Below are positions 9,004 through 18,108 of a stretch of DNA of 64,000 nucleotides, piece by piece (within the stretch, counting starts at the first letter, position 1; each line of letters begins with the position of its first letter). Both the position numbers and the translations under genes were made by a program. Under the pieces are notes generated by a model, which worked only from the letters and a program-made list of their open reading frames with translations, ran no database searches and was not told where the DNA came from. The DNA lies in contig NZ_VTUX01000001.1 in the NCBI RefSeq assembly GCF_008370495.1, positions 310,001 through 374,000 on the forward strand, given 5' to 3'. The DNA comes from Pseudohalioglobus sediminis (lineage in GTDB: Bacteria > Pseudomonadota > Gammaproteobacteria > Pseudomonadales > Halieaceae).

Positions 9004-10218
9004 TTATCGCCGTTGCGGAGCGTTAGCTCCGCCAACGGCGTCATCTGCTGGTACCGGGCTCGCTACCGCCTGGCGAACAAGATCGATCACGAAGCCCGGG
9101 GTTTCGTATGGAAACAGGTGGCCGGTACCCGCGGGTGCCCGCAACAGGCGCGCGGCGCTGGAGACTTGCAAAAAGCGGTAGCGCATGGCCTCTGAAATAT
9201 GGGCAAAGCGGGACAGGTCCGCCGCAGGCATACCCGTGGCCGCCTGGAATGCGGTAACCGCCTCGTCATCGTCCCAGTCCAGGCTCTGCAACGTACCCGG
9301 CAGCACGACATAAACCGGCATATCGCCCAGTTCGCCATCGTAAACAACGAGATCGAACGCAGTGTCGAGCACCTGCGGATGAGCACCCTCGGAAAAAATC
9401 GACGCGGTCGCCCAACCGGCTTTGGGGCCGGCTTCTGCGCGATTAATCAGTGCAAGGTTTTCGCCAAGCGCCTCCTTCACAGGCAGGTACTGGTCCGCGG
9501 CGCGGGGGTTGCGCGATGCCATTACGTCCAGCAAGTCAGACTGCACGCCCACACTGCGTGCCAGGGCCTGCAGCATTCCCAACCGTGACACCATCGCCAG
9601 GCCGTCAAATCCGCCATACACCAGGCTGTCGGGAGGCGTGGCGTCTAGCAACACCAGCGCCGCCACCTGTTCCGGGTAGCGCCTCGCGAAATTTACTGCC
9701 AGCAGCCCGCCATAGGAGTGACCGACCACAACGAAGGGGCCGCGCTCACCAGCCCGTTCGAGCAGCGTGTGCAGTTCCGCCGCCTCCAGCGCGGTGCGCC
9801 GCGGAAATGGACCGGCTTCGCTCCACCCGGCACCGGGTCGATCAAACAGGATGGAGCGGTAGTCTGCCTTGATGCCATCGTGCAGGTGCTTCAAAGCAAA
9901 ACCGGCACTGTGCTGCCCCGCTATCCAAATTACCGGCGCTGCCCCGAGCGGTGAGGCGCCCTCGGCGAGAATATGCATTCGATAACCTCCAACATCCACC
10001 ATTTCACCGGGTGCGGGCGTGGCTGCCGTGATGGAGTGAATGCGCCAGCTGCCATAGAGACCGGCAGCGCAAAACAGTGCAGCGAAGCCGGCGAGCACCC
10101 ACACGGGCACTGCCAGCCATCGCGCCCGGAGTCGCCCGGCAAGCAGGGCCAGCGCCGCGGCAAACAGCAGCGCAATAATGGGGAAAGCCCCGTTGTGGGA
10201 CAGCATGGCGTAGAGCAA
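9004..10218 (-). CDS. Membrane-anchored alpha/beta hydrolase
   Basis: A 404-residue protein with two hydrophobic N-terminal segments (about residues 10-28 and 35-55) and an alpha/beta hydrolase domain. The nucleophile elbow is VVGHSYGG (Ser168), the probable catalytic histidine is His367 in GTGHLFPYE, and an oxyanion-hole-like stretch is WIAGQHSAG. It probably cleaves esters or amides at the periplasmic face. The first codon is TTG at 10218 with AAAGGAT upstream; an ATG at 10206 is possible. It is the first gene of the leftward operon and is divergent from the TetR gene, with the palindrome lying 85 bases upstream. Confidence 0.85.
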   Translation of the reverse strand: MLYAMLSHNGAFPIIALLFAAALALLAGRLRARWLAVPVWVLAGFAALFCAAGLYGSWRIHSITAATPAPGEMVDVGGYRMHILAEGASPLGAAPVIWIAGQHSAGFALKHLHDGIKADYRSILFDRPGAGWSEAGPFPRRTALEAAELHTLLERAGERGPFVVVGHSYGGLLAVNFARRYPEQVAALVLLDATPPDSLVYGGFDGLAMVSRLGMLQALARSVGVQSDLLDVMASRNPRAADQYLPVKEALGENLALINRAEAGPKAGWATASIFSEGAHPQVLDTAFDLVVYDGELGDMPVYVVLPGTLQSLDWDDDEAVTAFQAATGMPAADLSRFAHISEAMRYRFLQVSSAARLLRAPAGTGHLFPYETPGFVIDLVRQAVASPVPADDAVGGANAPQRR

Positions 10219-10282
10219 AACGGATTATCCTTTTTAAGTGCCCAGTGTAGTCGAGGCCTGCGCCGGCTGCAGTATCACGGCA

Positions 10283-10311
10283 TTGCAAGGCCGAAATCTT
10301 TGGTGTACTGT
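10283..10311 (+). promoter_or_regulatory. Promoter of the tetR operon
   Basis: TTGCAA (10283-10288) and TACTGT (10306-10311) are separated by exactly 17 bases and resemble a sigma-70 promoter. The -10 box lies inside the 18-bp palindrome, so the regulator could block its own transcription. The predicted start would be about 30 bases before the TTG codon of tetR. Confidence 0.55.
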
Positions 10312-10320
10312 ACAGTACAC
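10303..10320. promoter_or_regulatory. 18-bp perfect palindrome, likely TetR operator
   Basis: GTGTACTGTACAGTACAC is identical to its reverse complement. It sits in the 130-base divergent intergenic region between the hydrolase operon and the TetR-type gene, 28 bases upstream of the latter, and overlaps the predicted -10 box. Location, symmetry and length are typical of a TetR-family operator. Confidence 0.7.
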
Positions 10321-10348
10321 AACATAACAACTGCAACAGAGATAGCAA

Positions 10349-11002
10349 TTGGCCGGCACCCCAGACACGCCCGAGACCACGCTCAGCAAGCACGAACAGG
10401 CGAAGCGCCCCTTGTGGCTGAAAAAAAGAGCTGCAATTCTTGACTCAGCTGAACAGCTATTTCTCGAAGATGGCTTTGCCGGCGTGCCCATCGATCGCAT
10501 CAGCGAGGTCAGCGGCATCTCCAAAACGACGATATACAAGCACTTCGGCGCCAAGGAAGCACTGTTCCGGGAAGTGATAGAGCGCAAAGTCAGCGCCCTC
10601 AGCGACAAGATAAACCGCCCCGATCCGCAAGCAGCTGCTGAGGAGCAACTTCTCGCCCTGGCCCGGGCGACCGCGGCGGTGCTCATGGACCCGGACTTTA
10701 TGGCACTGCACCGAATGATGCTGGCTGCGCCCGGTGACCTGGCGGAGTTGATCCGCTGGCAGTACGAAGTCGGCATGCAATCCCTGCTCACGACAATCGC
10801 CCAGGTTATAGAGGGTCTCTCCAGGCATGGCGAGATACACTTCGACGCGCTGGATCTCGCCGTACAGGACTTCCTGTCATTGACCCAGGGCGCAGGTGGC
10901 AGCGCCCTGCGAAGCGGCGGTACTGGCACCGCCAGCAGCATACCGGAGCCGCTGCTGCGTCGCGGCGTAGCCAATTTCCTCAAGATTTATGGGCGCAGTT
11001 GA
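10349..11002 (+). CDS. TetR/AcrR family transcriptional regulator
   Basis: A 217-residue one-component regulator. The N-terminal helix-turn-helix is clear: KRAAILDSAEQLFLEDGFAG followed by IDRISEVSGISKTTIYKHFG, with the recognition helix at SKTTIYKHF. The C-terminal half is a ligand-binding domain of the AefR-like type. The start is a TTG at 10349 after ACAGAGA. Its stop overlaps the start of the CocE-like gene, so it leads a rightward operon. It probably represses both divergent operons and is released by a substrate or breakdown product; that is inferred from the palindrome and the layout. Confidence 0.88.
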   Translation: MAGTPDTPETTLSKHEQAKRPLWLKKRAAILDSAEQLFLEDGFAGVPIDRISEVSGISKTTIYKHFGAKEALFREVIERKVSALSDKINRPDPQAAAEEQLLALARATAAVLMDPDFMALHRMMLAAPGDLAELIRWQYEVGMQSLLTTIAQVIEGLSRHGEIHFDALDLAVQDFLSLTQGAGGSALRSGGTGTASSIPEPLLRRGVANFLKIYGRS

Positions 11003-12921
11003 CCGTGCTGGCGCGCCTGCTGATCAGGACTTTGGCAGCTCTGCTGGCTCTGGCGGCCATCGCCGGACTGGTAATCGCTATCGCCGGGTGGACCACCGCA
11101 CTACCCGGTGAAACATCCACCGAACACGGGTTCCCGCGACTCACCAGCCAGTACGTGACCACCAGCGATGGCACCCGACTCGCCGTGGATGTCTGGCTGC
11201 CCACGGATATCGCGCCCGGTGAGCATCGGCCCGCGCTGCTCCGAGCCACGCGCTACTGGCGCAACGGCGAGTTCACCTTGCTGGCTCGAGGCCTCAGTGC
11301 GCTGGGCGTGCTTCCGCCCCTGGGCCTGCGTGACGATACCAGTTACTTCACCCAGCGCGGATTTGTGGTGGTGATCGCAGATGCACGCGGCACTGGCGCG
11401 TCGGAGGGCGAGAAGCCCTTCCCTATCGCGCCGCAGGAGTCTGCCGATTACGCCGAGGTTATAGACTGGATCACCCTCCAGTCCTGGTCCAACGGCAATG
11501 TCGGTGCGTTCGGCGTATCCTACGATGGCATGACCGCGGAGGCCATGGCCGGCCAGGGCCACCCCGCGCTGAAGGCCATCGCTCCAACCTACATGGTATT
11601 TGATTCGCAGTATTACCTGTCGACACTCGGCGGCGTGGTGAACAGCAAATTCATGCGCGATTGGCAGGCGCTGAACCACGGGCTGGACGCCAACGCCGGA
11701 CTTTGCAAACCCGGTGACAATTGCCGGTGGCTGAATATGCTGGTCAGTGGCGTGCGCGAAGTGGAAGGCCAGCCGGTTGCGGCGTTGGCCGCGCAACGGC
11801 AAACGCCCGCTGTGCTGGAAACAACCGAGAAGACGCCCTATCGAAATGACCCCTTGTGGCGGAACCCGACTCTCACCTGGCGGGACATTGCCTCCTACGG
11901 CAGGGCCGACGTTATTGCGCGCACTGACATCGCGATATTCGCACTCGCGGGCTGGCTGGATGCAGGTTCCGCCGATGGCGCACTGGCGCGGTTGCTCTCG
12001 CTGCCAAATAACACCCAGGAAGTCACCATCGGCACACTGTCACATGGCGGCCTGCACGATACCGACCCGTTCAAGCCCGTGGCCGCATCGGCGGAGCCAT
12101 CGCGGGCGCAGCAACTCAAGCAGATGGCGGATTTTTTCTCTCACCACCTGGCCGCGCAGGGCGAAGCGCCAACACAGCGCATTCGTTACTACACCCTCAA
12201 CGGGGGGTGGAAAGAGAGCAACACCTGGCCCCCCAGCGGCTTGGCGCAACGGGTCTTGCAGTTTTGCGAAGATGGCATGTTGTGCGATACCAATGACGCG
12301 GTGAGGCCCGGAGAGGTCACCTACGCGGTAGACTTCAGCACCACTTCCAGCCACCTGGGCAGGACCCGCTGGGATACACCGCTAGGCGGTTCCGACGTCG
12401 TATATGAAGACCGACGCGACCTGAGCGGCCGTCGCCTGAGCTTTACGTCTCCGCCCCTGCCAACAGCGATGGATATTACCGGCACCCCGGTTCTCGACCT
12501 GCACCTGGCATCCTCACATGCCGATGGCGCAGTGCACGCTTACATGGAGCATGTATCCGCTGACGGCAGGGTCACCTATGTTACAGAAGGCGCGACCAGG
12601 CTCACCCACGCGCGTGCACCGAGCTGCCGGACCTGCCCCTACAGGTCCGACGGGCCCAATCGCTCTTTCGCACGAGAGCACCAACAACCGTTCACCCCCG
12701 ATACGCTGCATCGCATCACCCTGCCCTTGCTGGCCACCTCCGTACGTTTCCGGGCCGGCGACCGATTGCGTATCTCGCTGACCGGGGCGGATGCAGTGCA
12801 GTTTGCGCGCACTCCGGCCAGGGGCGAACCCCGTTACCAGTTTGCCTTCGGCACCGCACAGGCCAGCCGATTACTGCTCCCGGTCGAAGCCACGCCTCAG
12901 CAGAGAGGTGGCATGCAATGA
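10999..12921 (+). CDS. CocE/NonD family hydrolase (X-Pro dipeptidyl-peptidase S15-like)
   Basis: A 640-residue serine hydrolase of the family that includes cocaine esterase, glutaryl-7-ACA acylase and X-prolyl dipeptidyl peptidase. An N-terminal hydrophobic segment (residues 5-32) suggests export or membrane anchoring. The catalytic domain has ADARGTGASEG and the nucleophile in GVSYDGM (Ser174). The C-terminal part is the jelly-roll domain of the family, with the expected PTAMDITGTPVLDLHL and RISLTGAD stretches. The start is TTG at 10999, overlapping the tetR stop, or GTG at 11005. It should cleave an ester or an N-terminal acyl or X-Pro amide bond. Confidence 0.87.
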   Translation: MTVLARLLIRTLAALLALAAIAGLVIAIAGWTTALPGETSTEHGFPRLTSQYVTTSDGTRLAVDVWLPTDIAPGEHRPALLRATRYWRNGEFTLLARGLSALGVLPPLGLRDDTSYFTQRGFVVVIADARGTGASEGEKPFPIAPQESADYAEVIDWITLQSWSNGNVGAFGVSYDGMTAEAMAGQGHPALKAIAPTYMVFDSQYYLSTLGGVVNSKFMRDWQALNHGLDANAGLCKPGDNCRWLNMLVSGVREVEGQPVAALAAQRQTPAVLETTEKTPYRNDPLWRNPTLTWRDIASYGRADVIARTDIAIFALAGWLDAGSADGALARLLSLPNNTQEVTIGTLSHGGLHDTDPFKPVAASAEPSRAQQLKQMADFFSHHLAAQGEAPTQRIRYYTLNGGWKESNTWPPSGLAQRVLQFCEDGMLCDTNDAVRPGEVTYAVDFSTTSSHLGRTRWDTPLGGSDVVYEDRRDLSGRRLSFTSPPLPTAMDITGTPVLDLHLASSHADGAVHAYMEHVSADGRVTYVTEGATRLTHARAPSCRTCPYRSDGPNRSFAREHQQPFTPDTLHRITLPLLATSVRFRAGDRLRISLTGADAVQFARTPARGEPRYQFAFGTAQASRLLLPVEATPQQRGGMQ

Positions 12922-13892
12922 CCCTGCACCGTTCCATCCTCGGCACCATTGGCGACACACCCCTGGTCCATCTCGGCACGCTATCCGCGCGGCTTGAAGG
13001 TGATCTGTATGCCAAGCTCGAATATCTAAACCCCGGGTACTCAAAGAAAGATCGCGCCGCGCTGGCCATCATCGAGGCCGCAGAGCAGGACGGTTCACTG
13101 CAGCCCGGTCAACCGGTAATCGAGCTTACCAGTGGCAACATGGGCACCGGTCTCAGCATCGTCTGTGCCCAGAAGGGCTACCCATTTATCGCCGTGATGT
13201 CACGTGGCAACTCTGTTGAGCGAGCCAATATGATGCGCGCCCTGGGAGCTGAGGTGGTGCTGGTGGAGCAGGCTCCGGGGTCAGTCGTGGGCCAGGTCTC
13301 GGGTGAGGACCTGGCGAGGGTGGAAGCGCGCACCCTGGAACTGTGCCGAGAGCGCGGCGCCTATCGGGCAGATCAGTTCCTGAGCGAAGCCTGCGCACGC
13401 GCTCACTACGAAAACACCATGCCGGAACTACTGCGCGATCTCGACGGCAAGCTGGATGCCGTTTGCGACTTCGTGGGTTCGGGTAGTTCGCTGGGAGGCA
13501 TCGCCCGTTACGTACGCGACCACGGGTTGAACATCCGCTGCTACGCCGTCGAACCAGCGGGGGCAGAAGCGCTGGGCCGGCAGGTGACATCACCAGAATC
13601 CCACCCTATTCAAGGCGGCGGTTATTCCATGCCTGAGCTGGAACTACTCGATCCCGCTTTGCTGCATGGCTTCCTGTCTATCACCGGAGAGGAATCCATA
13701 CAGGCGGCGCGAGAACTGGCGCGAACGGAAGGCGTCTTTGCCGGCTTCTCCTGCGGTGCAAACCTGGCCGCGGCCACCAGGCTTCTGCAAAGTGAGGAAC
13801 GAGGTTCCCGCATCGCCTTCCTGGCCTGTGACTCAGGCCTCAAATACCTGTCGACGAACCTGTGGTCGGACACGCCACAACACGAGGGATGA
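12918..13892 (+). CDS. Cysteine-synthase-like PLP enzyme (fold type II)
   Basis: A 324-residue relative of CysK/CysM. The PLP lysine is Lys44 in NPGYSKKDR, where CysK has NPxxSVKDR, and the phosphate/substrate loop is ELTSGNMGTGLS at residues 69-80. The pattern VGSGSSLGGIARYV and the C-terminal SCGANLAAA also fit the family. CysK-family enzymes perform beta-replacement or beta-elimination on O-acetylserine, cysteine and related amino acids. This one is embedded in a hydrolase/receptor operon, with ATGA overlaps on both sides, so a specialised beta-elimination role is more likely than bulk cysteine synthesis. The substrate is unknown. Confidence 0.82.
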   Translation: MTLHRSILGTIGDTPLVHLGTLSARLEGDLYAKLEYLNPGYSKKDRAALAIIEAAEQDGSLQPGQPVIELTSGNMGTGLSIVCAQKGYPFIAVMSRGNSVERANMMRALGAEVVLVEQAPGSVVGQVSGEDLARVEARTLELCRERGAYRADQFLSEACARAHYENTMPELLRDLDGKLDAVCDFVGSGSSLGGIARYVRDHGLNIRCYAVEPAGAEALGRQVTSPESHPIQGGGYSMPELELLDPALLHGFLSITGEESIQAARELARTEGVFAGFSCGANLAAATRLLQSEERGSRIAFLACDSGLKYLSTNLWSDTPQHEG

Positions 13893-13951
13893 CCACGATG
13901 AAACAGAACACGCTACCCAATACATCAGCTAACCAAAGTGGAGAAAACGCG

Positions 13952-16213
13952 ATGCAACGCACCATTGGAAAGTTCAAACCCACCGCTCAATGCCTGATGG
14001 TAAGTGGACTGCTCGCGGCTCACGCAGTGCTTCTGGCCAACAATCAGGCACACGCCCAGACTGGCGCGGACGCGCCCATGCTGGAAGAGGTCGTGGTGAC
14101 CGCCTCCAAGCGTGAACAGGCACTGAGCGACGTGCCCAACAGCGTCAGCGCCTTTACCGGCGAATTCCTTGATGATATCGGTGCCTTCTCCCTGCAGGAC
14201 TATGCCACCAGCCTGCCAGGTGTGCAGTACGCCAACCAGGGTACACCCGGGCAGTCCACCCTCACCATGCGCGGCATCGCCACCGGGTCCGAGCCCACGC
14301 CCACGGTGGCCGTGTACCTCGATGAAGCCGCGCTCAGTTCCAACTCCGCCTATTCAGGCGGCGGCGGCCTGGCGGCCGACCTTGCCACCATCGACTTAGA
14401 CCGGGTTGAAGTACTGCGCGGACCGCAGGGCACACTTTACGGTGCCAGCGCGCTCGGCGGTCTGTTCAAGTATGTCACCCGCAAGCCAACCACCGACGGC
14501 ATCGAAGGCCGGGTTGAAGCAGAATACTCGGACGTTAGCGAGGGTTCCGACGGCTACGGCGTGAACGGCGTGATCAACCTGCCTCTCGGCGACAGCGTCG
14601 CACTGCGCGCGAGTGGCTACATCAAGGAGTTGCCGGGCTGGGTGGATAATGTCGGTACAGGCGAGGACGACAGCAACGAGGGTGAGCAATCCGGCGGTCG
14701 CCTGGCACTGGCCTGGGACGCGACCGATGCGCTGCGGCTCACACTCACCGGCATACAGCAGACCATCGACATGGACGGCCGCACCCAGGTGGACTTCAAC
14801 CCCAACAGCGGCAAACCCGTTTATGGCGACTATGTCACCAGCACCCGGACCGCGGAGCCTTTTGAACAGGACTTTCAACTGCTCACCGGTGTGATCGAGT
14901 GGGACCTGGGTTTCGCCAGCCTGCTCTCGGCTACCAGCTACCAGGACCTCGACTCCGAGCGTATCACGGATGAGTTCGCCCAATACGCACCGACCCTTGC
15001 GGTGTTGCCGCTGCCGGATGACGGCACCGCTCGTTTCCGCGTAGATATCGCTACCGAAAAGTTCGACCAGGAAATTCGCCTGGCGAGCAATGGCGATGGG
15101 CGCCTCAACTGGCTGGGTGGTTTCTATTACACCAAGCAGGAATCTGACACCATTCAGCAGTTGGACTTTTGGTCCGATGACCTGGGCGGGGCCGTTGACT
15201 TTCTACCGGTACTGGCCGACATCAACCTCGATCTCGAGTATGAAGAGTACGCGGTATTTGGCGAACTCTACTGGTCTCTGACCGATGCGCTGGAACTATC
15301 GGCAGGTCTGAGGTGGTCTCAGAACGAACAGGACTATAAGCAGGATGCCCTTGGCCTGGCCATCAACCCCGTCGACCCGACAACACCCATCGCTGCGCCC
15401 GGCGACTCTGACGAGGATGTGACAACCTGGATGGTAAGCGCCAAGTGGGACGCCACGGATAACGCGATGTTCTACGCGCGCGTTGCCACCGGCTATCGTG
15501 CCGGAGGACCTAACCCGGTGCTGGCTACTACTGGCGACCTCGGTAATTTCGACAGTGACGAAACCACCAATTTCGAAATCGGCTATCGCGGCGCCTGGCT
15601 GGAGAATTCGCTGCAGACCAATGCCACCCTTTTCTACATCGATTGGGACGATATACAGATTACCCAGATTATCGGCGGTGCCGGTGTTCGCGCCAACGGC
15701 GGTGGCGCCACCTCGGAAGGCCTGGAACTGGAGGTTATGTGGCTGCCCGTCGCCGGACTCACACTCGGGCTCAACACCACTTATACCGATGCCCAACTGA
15801 CGGAAGACACACCTAGCCTGGTGATCGGCGGACTCGATGGCGACGCCCTCCCGCTGACCCCTGAGTGGGCCACCAATGCCTTCGCCGAATATCGCTTCGG
15901 CCTGGGCGACAGCATGGAAGGCTTCGCTACGATCAATTATCGCTATGTCGATGACCGTGACACACGCTTCGACAGCGCGTTGACTCCTTTCGGTGACAAC
16001 TATGTACTGGAGTCTTACGGGCTGCTGGACCTGCGTGCGGGACTGGTTGTGAACGCTGTGCAGTTCACTCTCTGGGGGCGGAACATCACTGACGAGGAAG
16101 CGGAGATGAACTCTGCTGTCTACGGCAGTCCTTTCTCCACAGAGGCAGATCTCGCCCGCGTGGTGATAGGCCAGCCGCGAACCGTCGGCCTGACCGTCTC
16201 CTATGACTTCTAA
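13952..16213 (+). CDS. TonB-dependent receptor of the TetR-linked operon
   Basis: An outer-membrane TonB-dependent transporter of about 753 residues. It has a signal peptide (MQRTIGKF to NNQAHAQ), the TonB-box-like MLEEVVVTASKREQ, a plug with DRVEVLRGPQGTLYGASALGG and a barrel ending LTVSYDF. The frame opens earlier: ATG codons at 13889 (overlapping the previous stop as ATGA) and 13898 are possible starts that add about 18-21 residues before the signal. I chose 13952 because GTGGAG precedes it and the signal peptide starts there. This is the uptake component of the operon and resembles receptors for large organic substrates rather than a defined siderophore type. Confidence 0.88.
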   Translation: MQRTIGKFKPTAQCLMVSGLLAAHAVLLANNQAHAQTGADAPMLEEVVVTASKREQALSDVPNSVSAFTGEFLDDIGAFSLQDYATSLPGVQYANQGTPGQSTLTMRGIATGSEPTPTVAVYLDEAALSSNSAYSGGGGLAADLATIDLDRVEVLRGPQGTLYGASALGGLFKYVTRKPTTDGIEGRVEAEYSDVSEGSDGYGVNGVINLPLGDSVALRASGYIKELPGWVDNVGTGEDDSNEGEQSGGRLALAWDATDALRLTLTGIQQTIDMDGRTQVDFNPNSGKPVYGDYVTSTRTAEPFEQDFQLLTGVIEWDLGFASLLSATSYQDLDSERITDEFAQYAPTLAVLPLPDDGTARFRVDIATEKFDQEIRLASNGDGRLNWLGGFYYTKQESDTIQQLDFWSDDLGGAVDFLPVLADINLDLEYEEYAVFGELYWSLTDALELSAGLRWSQNEQDYKQDALGLAINPVDPTTPIAAPGDSDEDVTTWMVSAKWDATDNAMFYARVATGYRAGGPNPVLATTGDLGNFDSDETTNFEIGYRGAWLENSLQTNATLFYIDWDDIQITQIIGGAGVRANGGGATSEGLELEVMWLPVAGLTLGLNTTYTDAQLTEDTPSLVIGGLDGDALPLTPEWATNAFAEYRFGLGDSMEGFATINYRYVDDRDTRFDSALTPFGDNYVLESYGLLDLRAGLVVNAVQFTLWGRNITDEEAEMNSAVYGSPFSTEADLARVVIGQPRTVGLTVSYDF

Positions 16214-18083
16214 GCGCCAATACTGGCGTCACCTGCTGTTCACCTGCCTGGGGCTGTGGTGCCAGGCAGTGGCAGCACTGGCGCCGGCGGACCTGGACCA
16301 GCCCGCCACGCTTACCGCGTTTGCTGACGGCGCGATGAACAGCCTGCTCATGCAACAGCACACAGCGTCTGCGGTTCTGGCCTTGTCGCGTGGCGGGCAG
16401 CCGGTCATGACACGCGGTTTCGGCATGCAGGACGTAGCCAACAGCGTTGCCGTGGATGGTCAACAGACGCTGTTCCGTATTGGTTCCGTGTCCAAGCTGT
16501 TCACCTGGGTGGCGGTGATGCAACAGGTAGAGCAAGGCCGCCTGGACCTCGACACCGACGTCAACGCTTATCTTGAACAGGTGGAAATCGAAGACAGCTG
16601 GCCGGGTAAGCCGGTCACGCTGCGCCACATCATGACCCACACGGCAGGGTTCGAAGACGGTTTCCTGGGCTACCTGATCACGCTGGAACCGGAGCAGATC
16701 AAGCCGCTCAGGGAGGCCATGCAACGCTACCAGCCGCAGCGGGTGAACCCGCCGGGAGAAATCTCGGCCTATTCAAACTATGCCACTGCCCTCGCCGGCC
16801 TGATAGTCGCCAATGTCAGTGGCCAGCGCTTCGAGGACTATATCCAGGAGCACATATTCGATGTGCTCGGTATGACCAGTTCTACCTTTGTAGAACCGCT
16901 GCCGGATGCCCTGTCGCCGCACATGGCCGTAGCTTATAAACGTTCCAACGGCAGCTACCAGGCCCAGCCCTATGAGCTGATCTCCAGCTTCGCACCAGCA
17001 GGCTCCATGGCCGCTACCGCACCGGATATGCTGCGCTTCGGCCAGGCGCTTATCAATGGAGGCTCCCTGGGTGGCCGACGCATCCTCGAGCCGGAAAGTG
17101 TCGATGCCCTGCTGGCACAGCAGTTCACTTACGATCGCCGCATCAAGGGTATCGGACTGGGTTTCCTGCATTACCCCGCCAATACGCCGGCCATCGGCCA
17201 TGACGGTGGCACCTTTTACTTCGCCACCCACTTCGCGGTACTTCCCGAAGACAATACAGTCGTCTTCGCCTCCTTCAGTGGTCCCGGGTATGGGCAGGCC
17301 ATGAAGCAGTTCAAGCAACTGTTCTACGGGACTTTCTATCCAGCGGAACGCGCTGAGACACGCAGTTTGGCCAAGACCGACCTTGTGGAGTTCGCCGGAG
17401 AGTACCAGAGCTGGCGCGCGAACTTCAGCGGTCTGGACAAGGTCAATGCACTGTTCTCACGCCAGCGCGTCACCGCAACAGACCATGGCCTGAGCATTAA
17501 CGACACGCTTTACCTCCCCGTGGACGACGATCTGTTCCAGGCTGCTGAATCGGGACGCCGACTGGCCTTCCTGCGCGATACCAGCGGACGAGCAAGCGGC
17601 TTCGCCGTCGATGGCGAACCCTATGTGGCCACATTCCGGCTGCCAGCCTATGCGACTACCGGCTTCAGCCTGGCATTTCTGCTTATAGGCCTGTTGGCAT
17701 CACTGCACCTGCTATTGCGACGCTATTACCAGCGCGCTCACTACGCCGCACTCGCGGGCGGTACCCGCCGCGCGCAACGTGTCCTGATCTGGAGCGCAGC
17801 ACTGCATATGCTGACCTTTGTCCTGGGAGGTATAACACTGGCAATCGTCGGCGGCTCACTGCTACAGAAGATACCCCTGCTATTCAAAATGTGGCTTTGT
17901 CTGCCGCTCCTGGCCACTGCCTGCACGCTATGGCTGGTCAAACAGAACGCTGTCGTTTGGCGGCAGCGATTGCTGATGGGGTCCTGGGCACGCCTGCGCT
18001 ACACGATCGCCAGTCTGGCCCTGCTGGGGCTGGCCTGGTTGTACTATTACTGGAACATACTCGGTTTCCAGTATCTTTCCTGA
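16203..18083 (+). CDS. Beta-lactamase-fold serine hydrolase with C-terminal membrane domain
   Basis: A 626-residue class C beta-lactamase/PBP-fold hydrolase. An N-terminal signal (about residues 1-25) is followed by the catalytic triad elements SVSK (Ser95, Lys98), YSN (Tyr190) and HDGG (333-336). The C-terminal 140 residues contain four predicted membrane helices starting near residue 485 (GFSLAFLLIGLLASLHLLL), so the active domain should face the periplasm. Family members are esterases, D-aminopeptidases and the linear microcystin hydrolase MlrB. The start overlaps the receptor stop by 11 bases. Confidence 0.87.
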   Translation: MTSKRQYWRHLLFTCLGLWCQAVAALAPADLDQPATLTAFADGAMNSLLMQQHTASAVLALSRGGQPVMTRGFGMQDVANSVAVDGQQTLFRIGSVSKLFTWVAVMQQVEQGRLDLDTDVNAYLEQVEIEDSWPGKPVTLRHIMTHTAGFEDGFLGYLITLEPEQIKPLREAMQRYQPQRVNPPGEISAYSNYATALAGLIVANVSGQRFEDYIQEHIFDVLGMTSSTFVEPLPDALSPHMAVAYKRSNGSYQAQPYELISSFAPAGSMAATAPDMLRFGQALINGGSLGGRRILEPESVDALLAQQFTYDRRIKGIGLGFLHYPANTPAIGHDGGTFYFATHFAVLPEDNTVVFASFSGPGYGQAMKQFKQLFYGTFYPAERAETRSLAKTDLVEFAGEYQSWRANFSGLDKVNALFSRQRVTATDHGLSINDTLYLPVDDDLFQAAESGRRLAFLRDTSGRASGFAVDGEPYVATFRLPAYATTGFSLAFLLIGLLASLHLLLRRYYQRAHYAALAGGTRRAQRVLIWSAALHMLTFVLGGITLAIVGGSLLQKIPLLFKMWLCLPLLATACTLWLVKQNAVVWRQRLLMGSWARLRYTIASLALLGLAWLYYYWNILGFQYLS

Positions 18084-18108
18084 CGGTATCAAACCCGGAG
18101 TCAGTCTC

